A stretch of 64,000 bases of DNA from contig NC_026735.1 of assembly GCF_000210295.1 (NCBI RefSeq), forward strand, positions 135,749-199,748. The letters run 5' to 3'. This stretch comes from Trypanosoma brucei gambiense DAL972 (Eukaryota > Euglenozoa > Kinetoplastea > Trypanosomatida > Trypanosomatidae). The notes below the pieces were generated by a model. It saw nothing but the letters and a program-made list of their open reading frames with translations. It had not been told where the DNA came from and did not search any database. Both the position numbers and the translations under genes were made by a program. The stretch's first letter is position 1. Every line of letters starts with the position of its first letter. Positions 39,504 to 47,629 of the stretch are shown here, piece after piece.

Positions 39504-42128
39504 CTACAATCCACTGCACACTTCTCCACAGTGGTACCATTTCCAAGGGTTTTTGGCATTCTTTTGCACACAGTCGAAATCATCTTCTTGAGTGCATATC
39601 ATTCTGCCACTGCGACTTGAGCGCAACCCAACATGCTGAAGAAACGACTCGCGAGAGCGGCGGGATCCGAGTCCATATTTCTCCACATGTTTCAGCGCCG
39701 CTTCCCCGTCACTTCTCAACCCCCGCGCAGCGTTGGATTGGCCAAATAGCACAAAGTTCAAGCGCACCAAACCCCGCAATCGCGCATCCCTCACTTTAGA
39801 GGACATGTTTGCGACTTTGTTATTACCGCTTGTTCCATTCCCGGCACCTTCTGCGTGGACGGCAGCTGCAAAGGCAATGGGCTCAGTCGGGGCGTAAAAA
39901 TCCCAGCCGTGCGTCCACAACCGCCCCGCAAGTAAAACGGCCTCTTCATCTGGTGTCAGGAAACCCATGTACGGGTCCAGTGGAACGTGATTCCCAGCAT
40001 TGCCACTGCTACTGTTATTGTGGCTATTTTGGTGGTCTGCTGCGTCATGCGAGAAATCAAAGAAGGCACCTGCACGAGTGAAAAGGAAATCTGTGCTTAA
40101 CCACGGCTGCGAAAGTGACGAAGGAAAGCTTTCCTGTCGCCTGCTTCCAAGGCACACCGCATCATTCTTCTCATTACACCAATGGATGGGTAAAGGCTCC
40201 ATATACCGCCGATCGCGCAGGACATATGTGAGGCGGCGCCTGGACTCATATCTCAATTTGAATTTTGCTCCCTCTCCCCCCGACACAGCGGCGCTAACGT
40301 CCTCCCCATTTTCCACGTTGCCACAACCACTGCTGCCGCCGTCGCTTTTCGCATCGCACACTTTCCGGCAACCTTCTTCGCTGTGCTGCATCTTTACTGC
40401 CACACCACATACGTAGGAGGTGGTGTTTTGTTCACTCATACTTGTCAGCAGTTTCTTACGAAGTGGTTCACGCAATTTCTTCATCCAATACAATTGGGCA
40501 CTATTTGGCATCCGGGTTCTCACATTTGGGATCGAGGCTCCGTTTCGCGGGTAGTTGAGAGGTTCTGCTCCAGAGGTTGCTTCACCGCCATCTTCCTCTG
40601 TGGGAAGTCGGAAAAGGAACTCCACAACATCTTCACTCCCGAATCCTCTGGCGCCTTCCGCAGCACTTTCGCCGTTTCCATCCCCCTTCTCTTTGTCCTC
40701 CATTCCATCGGAACTGTGTAAACGCAGTCCTTCAAGATCGTACAGAGTAGATCCACTCCTTTTCTTTGAAGGATTTCTCTCGTGAGCTACGTTGAAGTAA
40801 TCTTCCGTCCCTCCCCTTTCCTTTCCACGTTGGTCATCACGGAATTGTTGATCCCCATGATCCTTAACCCCTTCATGTCTGTGACCTTCATTGCTTACGT
40901 GGCGGACCACAACTTCCTCCCATGCGCGATGCACCACATCTCGCTGTATGATGTTTGCCATCTGCGAGAGTATAGGCCGTCGTGACGGGAGCCTTAGTAG
41001 CATGAGCCGCGCTGTCACATCCCATGAGGGCACTAACAACACGCCTGCATTAAGAAACATCACGTATGTTTCGCCGCGATACAGGGCGAGCGTTGCATAC
41101 CGCTGGGAGGCAATGGAAGTAAAGTCACTGGGCCCTCCACTTGCATCACTCCCACTTGAAGCATCCCCATCCCTGTAACCAGCATGCTCGTAGTCGTCCT
41201 CAGCTCTTCGACTGCGTGGATTTTCTTTTTTTTCACTCACCTTGACGTTACCTTCGCCTCCACCCATATTGCTTCCTTTGCCGTGCCTTCGTGACTTAGC
41301 CGACACACGCAGTTGCCGCAGCCGTATGTTGTCCCGTGGACAGAATCCATACCGTTCGGCGCACGTGTGAGACTGATAAGCAGCAGGAATACATGGAGAC
41401 GATGGTGGGAAAGGCCACCGGGACGAGTTGTGACCTCCGCGCCCACCCGATTCCTCAGCTGTCATTACGTCGGGGAGGAACTCAACGATACCGGTGAAAA
41501 TAGCAACTGACCAAAGTGCCGATTCATATAAGTTGTGAACTGTCATAGCACACACACTCTCTAGAGAAACAGACCTTCTCATACGAACCAGTGGCGTTTC
41601 ATGGTGCAGAAGACCAACGAAGATACTACCCTCGAGCCCGTAGCCGCGGCGTGCGACATGAGTTGGACTCCAGTACGTGTCGGAATGTGTGACATTCTTT
41701 ATGGAGCCATTGTCCAACCTCTTTTCTAACTCATTGTTGAACTTAGGAAGCTGCGTTTCATAGTATTCCAGCAAAATGGCCGCGGGCGTTGCATTCGGGG
41801 GCAAACCAAACATATCCGTGGCTCCTCCAGCTGCCGCTACTGATGCAGGCATTCCATCAGTTTCCTGGTCCACAAATGCCGTCAATACTGACAGAAGTTT
41901 CGTGGTAAATGAAAAAACCGCTGGCGAGGCCCGCAAGTTTTCAACCCCTGGCAAACCACCCCGAACAGCGTGGCTTCCTTCACCAATGTGGCCACCTCTC
42001 ATTCTGTTTTCATGCTCGCGCGACATATTATTCCATAACAAGAAGGTAAGCATGACTAAGGCTGGGAGCACCATATACATCGGGACGGTTATGCAACGCC
42101 GGCCCCGACGCCGTGTTTCTGAGCGCAT
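39504..42128 (-). CDS. GT60-like type II membrane protein lacking the DXD-type motif
   Basis: An 874-residue paralogue of the glycosyltransferase at 44902-47151. A single membrane anchor at ~12-32 follows a basic N-terminus ('RRRGRR'), predicting a type II Golgi/ER protein. Parallels with the paralogue include 'CPRDNIRLRQLRV' (~263-275), 'ALYRGETYVMFL', 'SQPWLSTDFLFTRAGAFF' and 'EEAVLLAGRLWTHGWDFYAP'. Where the paralogue has the metal-binding D-S-H, this protein has N360-A361-G362, so it may be inactive or use another mechanism. Large acidic/Gly/Ser-rich insertions and several N-glycosylation sequons are present. The first ATG is at 42128, behind an AG at 42241-42240. Family membership rests on the paralogue and is moderately sure; activity is doubtful. 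Confidence 0.7.
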   Translation of the reverse strand: MRSETRRRGRRCITVPMYMVLPALVMLTFLLWNNMSREHENRMRGGHIGEGSHAVRGGLPGVENLRASPAVFSFTTKLLSVLTAFVDQETDGMPASVAAAGGATDMFGLPPNATPAAILLEYYETQLPKFNNELEKRLDNGSIKNVTHSDTYWSPTHVARRGYGLEGSIFVGLLHHETPLVRMRRSVSLESVCAMTVHNLYESALWSVAIFTGIVEFLPDVMTAEESGGRGGHNSSRWPFPPSSPCIPAAYQSHTCAERYGFCPRDNIRLRQLRVSAKSRRHGKGSNMGGGEGNVKVSEKKENPRSRRAEDDYEHAGYRDGDASSGSDASGGPSDFTSIASQRYATLALYRGETYVMFLNAGVLLVPSWDVTARLMLLRLPSRRPILSQMANIIQRDVVHRAWEEVVVRHVSNEGHRHEGVKDHGDQQFRDDQRGKERGGTEDYFNVAHERNPSKKRSGSTLYDLEGLRLHSSDGMEDKEKGDGNGESAAEGARGFGSEDVVEFLFRLPTEEDGGEATSGAEPLNYPRNGASIPNVRTRMPNSAQLYWMKKLREPLRKKLLTSMSEQNTTSYVCGVAVKMQHSEEGCRKVCDAKSDGGSSGCGNVENGEDVSAAVSGGEGAKFKLRYESRRRLTYVLRDRRYMEPLPIHWCNEKNDAVCLGSRRQESFPSSLSQPWLSTDFLFTRAGAFFDFSHDAADHQNSHNNSSSGNAGNHVPLDPYMGFLTPDEEAVLLAGRLWTHGWDFYAPTEPIAFAAAVHAEGAGNGTSGNNKVANMSSKVRDARLRGLVRLNFVLFGQSNAARGLRSDGEAALKHVEKYGLGSRRSRESFLQHVGLRSSRSGRMICTQEDDFDCVQKNAKNPWKWYHCGEVCSGL

Positions 42129-43079
42129 GGGTTCGGCTACACTGTTTGAGGCGCTGCGAATTTTTGTGACGCGCTCCACCGAGCTCACGTCTCGGATTCT
42201 CGAGAACCCTTTCTTGCTATGCGCGCGCAGGTCCTAGAACTAGGTAAATGAAATGGAAAATAATAATAATAATAATAAAAAACGGGAGAAGAAGGTACGA
42301 CCAAAGGAACAAGAAGGTAAGGAAAGTAAATGGAAAGCCGTTCGGCCGCAAAACAAGCCTAACACAATTTGGAGGCAGGAAATGATGAAATGCACAAGAA
42401 ACAGTAGAAGTAAGTGCATCTGGGAGTTATAAATTGGATCATGACGACTTTTCTTTCTTTTCTGCCATCTTACAGATACATGGGAAACACTATCCTAGAG
42501 CAGACGTAAAGCCTCGGCGTGTTGGCTCATCTACCCTAAGAACTCTTCATTTCCCCTCTCTCTGTTCCGCGTGCACTTCGCCCCATCTCTTTAAAATCAG
42601 GAGAGGATCTGGGCTAGTTCCACGGCATTCATTTCCTTCCCTTTTCGTTATCCTCACTTCGTTCGGCGCATATGCACCTTCTTGACATTCTTCACTAACT
42701 ATCGGCGCCTCTCCTAAATCACATCACCCTCACAAATGGAAGGAATGCACAACTCACCCTTCAATGCTTCCCATCCGGCAACTCAAATTGTGTTTCGCCC
42801 CCCAAATCGGTAAAAGGGAAAAAAGAGGTGGCTCAAACACTCACAAGAAGGAAAGAAAAAAAAGGACGATGATTAGAATCCTCTCCCCACTCAAAGACTT
42901 AACCACGCAAAACGGGGGGAACCGGTCAGGAGGACATAACAAAGAAGTCCACACAGTCAAGGGGAAAAGTGCAAGGATAGAGAAAGAGAGCAGCGCATGA
43001 AGGTCGGGGAGTGCCGGGCCGCTTCCACACTGAAAGTCGACACGTGACGAAACGGGCGAAAAGCAAAAAAGTACCGGAA
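42129..43079 (-). other. Intergenic region between the SRP14-like gene and the GT60-like gene
   Basis: Ordinary UTR sequence with an (AAT)n run at 42260-42280 and purine-rich plus-strand patches. No gene seen. Confidence 0.6.
42234..42300 (-). promoter_or_regulatory. Trans-splice acceptor of the GT60-like gene
   Basis: A T/C-rich tract including (ATT)n on the transcribed strand (42245-42300) is followed by AG at 42241-42240 and again at 42235-42234, giving a ~110-nt 5' UTR. Confidence 0.5.
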
Positions 43080-43559
43080 CTATCGACGGCCACCCTTACG
43101 CTTTTTATTGCCGCCACCATGCTGCTGCTGCTGCTTCTGCGAGGTATTGCCTTTACCACCACCACTTTCTGCCGACTTCCCTCCAGATTTGTTGCCACCA
43201 GCAGGGACCGTACCATCAGTTTCCTTTCCAGAGGACTTCTGCCGTGGAGATGCGGCATTTATGTTAGGAACCCCCGTTCCTCCTCCTCCTCCTCCGGTGG
43301 CCGCTGAAGGCGGTGGGGCTGTGAGGGAGACGGTGCAGCGGGAGACGAAGTCATGGACGATTTCCTCCACAATTTTGAGCTCCCCCTGATTTTTCACACG
43401 TGTTGTGAGGGTTGTGCGACCATCGGTGGACTTCAAAACAAACGTCTTGCGTCCGCTCGAAGGCCGCACACGCAACATCAAACGCGACTTCTTCACGCCG
43501 CTCAGCTCAACCATACGGCGTGTAGCCTTGGCGAAGTCCTTCAGCGGCAGATTAACCAT
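43080..43559 (-). CDS. SRP14/SRP9-like small basic protein (candidate SRP Alu-domain subunit)
   Basis: A 159-residue protein from the ATG at 43559. Residues 1-78 fit the alpha-beta-beta-beta-alpha SRP9/14 fold: helix ~5-19 ('LKDFAKATRRMVEL'), strands ~24-33, ~38-45 and ~47-55, helix ~58-75. It resembles SRP14 in the opening 'MVNL' followed by F9, and in 'FVLKSTDGRTTLTTRV' (compare SRP14 'LLRATDGKKKISTVV'). SRP9 shares 'R..L..R...G...K.TD'. The tail (~80-159) is disordered, Gly/Ser/Gln-rich, and ends in a basic 'KKRKGGRR', comparable to the low-complexity basic tails of SRP14 and yeast Srp21. If correct, it would bind the Alu domain of 7SL RNA or the tRNA-like partner and slow elongation. A frame-extending ATG at 43592 adds 11 residues but lies upstream of the first acceptor AG. 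A real gene is nearly sure; the family call is by eye. Confidence 0.6.
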   Translation of the reverse strand: MVNLPLKDFAKATRRMVELSGVKKSRLMLRVRPSSGRKTFVLKSTDGRTTLTTRVKNQGELKIVEEIVHDFVSRCTVSLTAPPPSAATGGGGGGTGVPNINAASPRQKSSGKETDGTVPAGGNKSGGKSAESGGGKGNTSQKQQQQHGGGNKKRKGGRR

Positions 43560-43578
43560 TTCCCCTTCCCGTGGTTGA

Positions 43579-43640
43579 CTCTTCACCACCATCCAATCCA
43601 AAAAAAAAAAAGAGAAAAAAGAAAAGGAAATAAAGAAAAG
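43579..43640 (-). promoter_or_regulatory. Trans-splice acceptor deciding the SRP14-like start
   Basis: A ~50-nt pyrimidine tract on the transcribed strand ends at about 43600. The first AGs after it are 43582-43581 and 43580-43579, both inside the codons following the ATG at 43592. Splicing there removes that ATG and leaves a ~20-nt 5' UTR before the ATG at 43559. Confidence 0.65.
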
Positions 43641-43867
43641 TTGTAAGTGGTAAACGTCGAGGGCAGAAGCAGTCAGCGAATGTGAAAACGTGGTGTCAAT
43701 CGTACACACAGCGCATCTTCTTTCCACTTTTTTCCTCTACTCGCAGGCCACTCTCGAAATTTCCCTCCCCCAAACATCCCGGACGCGCACAAAACGTGAT
43801 ACGGTGTAAAGCATATGGGATCAGATTGTTCGCGAAATCGTGTTTGCATTTAAATACACACACACAC

Positions 43868-43912
43868 ATATAAATAAATAAATAAATAAATATATATATA
43901 TATATATATATA
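43868..43912. repeat. (AAAT)n followed by (TA)n
   Basis: About five AAAT units followed by about eleven TA dinucleotides. Confidence 0.9.
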
Positions 43913-44901
43913 CAAGCATATATATTCGTTCGCAAAGTGTGCGTGCGCGTGTGGAAACTCCTTGTTGCTGAGGCCCTCGTGTGTCTGCCCAGTATAACTT
44001 CTGTAACCATTCAAATGGAAAGGAGGTGCACGAAATGACTATGGGTGACGGTGCGAAGACAGGTATCCGGCAACTGTTGTTGTGATTTTGCTGAGGCAGC
44101 AAAGTTTCCCGGTTCCATCCCTTTCATTCACCGGACTACTATTGCAGTAGGATAAAATATACAGCCAACTTCATAGCGTCCCACGCCAAGTAAATGAAAT
44201 GATGAGGTGAAGGCCAGCGACTTCACAATGAGGCATAGACGACTGACTGTGGGAGAATACGAATAACAGCACAGCGGCTATTAAATATAAAAGGGAATAA
44301 CTTTTTTTTTTGAATTTGGGGGATAAATATAACACAATAAAACGCTTTTCAACACACCGACAAACTGCACCCAAATGCAAGCATGCATACGGTACGAAGA
44401 GAGGGTTTCCATCTCGACTGAACTCCTGACCCGTTGTGTTAACGGTTTTCAATCCTTTTCGCCTCTTTTATTCATTCATTCATTCGTCTCCTCTCCGATG
44501 CCTGTGCTTAGGATGAGTTACGCGGCACTCCTGCGTGTCAATAGGACGAACTGGAGCTGCAACACAAATTATGGGATCAATGGCCACCGCAATGATTAAA
44601 AGGGAGACGAAGGCAAAGCAAAACAAAACAACAAAACGAGCTGCAAGAAGAAATAAACGCCGCAAACAAGTTCAAACAATGTCCCTCAAACTTGTCTTCA
44701 CCTTCACAACGGTTGTGGACAACTTTGTGTTCGAGCAAAGTGGCAGAGAGCGAGCAGCTTCAAAAATTAAAAAGAAAAAAACTAAACTAATGGGTTTAGG
44801 AAAGTTGCACACAAAGGCAAAGTTCGATAAGCGTAAAATGGCGTAAACGATGAACAATGAAGCGTAGAGATGGAGGAGGAGTCCACCCTAACGGGACCAC
44901 A

Positions 44902-47151
44902 TTAAATCTTACCTTTGCCACACCATCGGCCATCGAATGTGTAGCGCACAGGATCCAATCCAGCGAATCGGTACCAGTTCTCCACCGTTCGCACTCGTCC
45001 CATACCGTAGCGATCCACGTCAATTGTCACCGCCGGATCTGTCGTATTTACCGGGACTTTTGGTACCGTCTGCCCCTTTTCTCGTGTCTGTAGCAGACAC
45101 TGGATGCGCTCCCTCGATCGCAAACGCAAACTGGACCAAAGAGGGTTGTTATTCCACACCTTCGGCTGATCATTACGGGTGTACACATGATAACAGATGG
45201 TACGGTTGGGGGAGTGGATATCATAGCCATGAGTCCACAGCCGCACGGAATACAACACTTCTTCACCATCGAAGGTATTGGGGAGATGAGGATCGAGGGG
45301 AACCTCACGCATAATAGAACCTCTAGCGAAGAGAAACCCACCCGCTGCCCATGGTTGTGGCAGCGGTCGACTGACATCCGCGTCTGGTTTGCGACCGAAG
45401 CCCTTAGCAGCATAGCGCAAAACCCGCCCTTGGTGGGAGAATTTGTTAACATTTTCTTCATTAACAAGAATGCCTCCTAGCCGAACATATCCATCTGATT
45501 CAATAAATGAAGCACGACAAAGGTAAACGGTGGTGGTCCGTTCATATGTGAAATTTGAGAGCTCCTTTTCAAATCCCTCAGGGTAGTGGGAAAGAACAAT
45601 CCGTGGGTGGCGTAAGTACATATGCATAGCAACCACACGTGAGTCCCAGCCATAAACGAAACGCGTGTGCGAATCCAGTATAAGAACATAGTCCTCTCCA
45701 CGGTACAGCAGCATCGTCATGTAACGACCATACGTTGGCCCTCGGGCTGCATCAGGTGCAATGTGCCTTAACCTAATGTTGTCCATTGGGAAACACAACA
45801 CATCGCTGAAGACAGCCCTTGCACTTGCCGTGTCGGATGCAATAGCGGCAGAAGGACAAAGTGTGGGCTGAAACAAATCATATGACAGACACGGCGGGTC
45901 TGACTTGTTGTGTTGCTCTGCTATACCAACGTACGTACGAAACATGTTTGTCGCGCGGTGCACCACCTGCTGCAACGTCGACTGGCACTCCACGTCTCGA
46001 AAACTCGCTACACTCACAAATATGGAGGCTGTATGAGAAGGCGAGAAGGATACGGCGTGCTCTTTAATTTCAGGATTCTCAGGACTGCTCCCGCTATGGT
46101 TAGACACTTGCGCACCTTCGTATGATTGCTGCAATGACGACTCGAATGGTTCCATCTCTTCTCCATAGTAATCAAGTGCCATGGTATCGAACCATGCAGC
46201 GACCGTGCTAATAGTATCAGGAGAAAAGGATTGCATCCGGTGAAAACGCCGTAGTGGGTAATAAAACCGGCCCTCCATTACTGAGGGAGCTGAAATTCTC
46301 TTCCGCCTCCACCACAGACGATCAGCAGACGATATGGAACGCGTGGGTTCCTCCTTAGCGAAGAAGGAGAGAAGTTGCAGGTAGAGAATATCATCGAATG
46401 GCTCAAAGGCCTCTACTTCCCCCCTTTCGATATCGTGGCTCCCCGTACTGTCAGTGCGCTGTGAGCGATCGTCGTTACTTGCACCAAACTTTTCCTTAAC
46501 AAAAAATGCAGCACGATCTAATCCAACGTCCGGGTCCAGCGTCATGATGTCTTGTATTGTTTCCCGTACGTCGGCCAGCACCTCCGCGAAACTACGTTGA
46601 GACAGCGAGGTACCGTTGGAGACCCGCGGTTTCTCACTTGCATATTTGGACTTTCCCTGGGGTACCCCGGAGTCACCAACATTACCGTTATCACCGGCAT
46701 TCTCATCATCGCCATGGGTGCTCTTCGAGACGCGTGCTTCCATTGACCGTTGATACGTCGATAAAAACTCCAGTAACGCCGTCGCTTCACGATCGGAACC
46801 AGTTCGCATCATTGTGTCGTACAACCTGCGTATCTCGAGAAGGGCAGATTTGTCAGGGTCCTCCACAATGTGCGTTTTTGAAGAGAATGCATCAATTGTT
46901 GACCACCCGTCACTTCTTAAGAGGATACACAAAAGCACCACGAACAATACTATGAACAGCAGTATGAGCAGACCGACAACAAAAAGTAAAGCATAAAGCA
47001 ATGGACTCTCATTGTTACGTTGCGTGAAGTCCCCAACGGCATCATTGACACCCCTGAAGCTCCGGGCTAAGACACGGAGGCGACCAGGTTTTTGGGCCGG
47101 TGGCAGACGCAACTGATTTTGCCGCTTTGCACCACGTGAGGCATAATGCAT
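44902..47151 (-). CDS. GT60-family (Skp1 GlcNAc-transferase-like) type II membrane glycosyltransferase
   Basis: A 749-residue protein with a strong membrane anchor at ~51-78 and a lumenal GT domain at ~374-740. The domain shows the GT60 order: 'FVSVASFRDVECQSTL' at the N-terminal strand, 'DNIRLRHI' with 'ARGPTYGRYMTMLLYRGEDYVLILDSH' (D493-S494-H495, the DXD-type metal site), 'GWD' (501-503), 'QPWAAGGFLFARG', then 'FDGEE' (627-631) and 'LWTHGYDIHSP'. This is the family of the cytosolic Skp1-prolyl-hydroxylase GlcNAc-transferase of Dictyostelium; the membrane anchor here points instead to secretory-pathway glycosylation. Donor and acceptor cannot be read from sequence. The ATG is at 47151. It lies upstream in transcription of the SRP14-like gene and of its degenerate paralogue. 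Confidence 0.82.
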   Translation of the reverse strand: MHYASRGAKRQNQLRLPPAQKPGRLRVLARSFRGVNDAVGDFTQRNNESPLLYALLFVVGLLILLFIVLFVVLLCILLRSDGWSTIDAFSSKTHIVEDPDKSALLEIRRLYDTMMRTGSDREATALLEFLSTYQRSMEARVSKSTHGDDENAGDNGNVGDSGVPQGKSKYASEKPRVSNGTSLSQRSFAEVLADVRETIQDIMTLDPDVGLDRAAFFVKEKFGASNDDRSQRTDSTGSHDIERGEVEAFEPFDDILYLQLLSFFAKEEPTRSISSADRLWWRRKRISAPSVMEGRFYYPLRRFHRMQSFSPDTISTVAAWFDTMALDYYGEEMEPFESSLQQSYEGAQVSNHSGSSPENPEIKEHAVSFSPSHTASIFVSVASFRDVECQSTLQQVVHRATNMFRTYVGIAEQHNKSDPPCLSYDLFQPTLCPSAAIASDTASARAVFSDVLCFPMDNIRLRHIAPDAARGPTYGRYMTMLLYRGEDYVLILDSHTRFVYGWDSRVVAMHMYLRHPRIVLSHYPEGFEKELSNFTYERTTTVYLCRASFIESDGYVRLGGILVNEENVNKFSHQGRVLRYAAKGFGRKPDADVSRPLPQPWAAGGFLFARGSIMREVPLDPHLPNTFDGEEVLYSVRLWTHGYDIHSPNRTICYHVYTRNDQPKVWNNNPLWSSLRLRSRERIQCLLQTREKGQTVPKVPVNTTDPAVTIDVDRYGMGRVRTVENWYRFAGLDPVRYTFDGRWCGKGKI

Positions 47152-47629
47152 ATCTTCAAAAGTAATGGGTTATCTTTTCCCCCTAATTCTCTTTCGCCTT
47201 CCTCCTTTTTCTCGCGCTTGTTTGTCAGTATAGCCCGTAGACAAGTGTTGATTTGTTCTTTTTGACGCCGCTGGAGGGACAACTGCGCTTCGCAGCTTCC
47301 ACGGGTCGGGGTGATAAAAATAAAAATGTTTTTTTTTTTGGACGCTTCACGCAAAGGAGCGATCAAAAAAAAAAAGTATGGGATAAAAAAGTTACGGAGT
47401 GAAGAGCTGTATTGGTTTTAAGTGTCAAGTGGTCAGAATAAAAAGTGCGTGCTGCTATGATGATTTAAAACCACTTAGAACGCACCAAATGTACCCGAAG
47501 ACATGTATCGCTGCAGCTGACTAGTGACCGACTATGTATAACTTTGTAGTGTTAAGCGGGGCGGAGAGTACCCCCAACAAACCAAAAATTGTGAAAACAA
47601 AACGGCAGTTCCCTGGCAGTTCCGATGAT
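47152..47629 (-). other. Intergenic region upstream of the GT60 gene
   Basis: Apart from the candidate acceptor at 47345, unremarkable UTR sequence; no gene seen. Confidence 0.6.
47345..47395 (-). promoter_or_regulatory. Candidate trans-splice acceptor of the GT60 gene
   Basis: The transcribed strand has a T-rich tract at 47362-47395, then AG at 47346-47345, giving a ~190-nt 5' UTR. Confidence 0.5.

Larger units (their letters stand above)
43560..44901 (-). other. Intergenic region between the GT60 glycosyltransferase and the SRP14-like gene
   Basis: UTR sequence with an (AAAT)n/(TA)n block at 43868-43912. A plus-strand basic frame at 44535-44846 has no ATG at its head and is on the wrong strand. 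No gene is supported. Confidence 0.6.

Noticed and set aside
44535..44846. 103-codon basic frame on the plus strand
   Set aside because: It begins with GTG rather than ATG, is opposite to all transcription here and lies in the 3' UTR of the GT60 gene.
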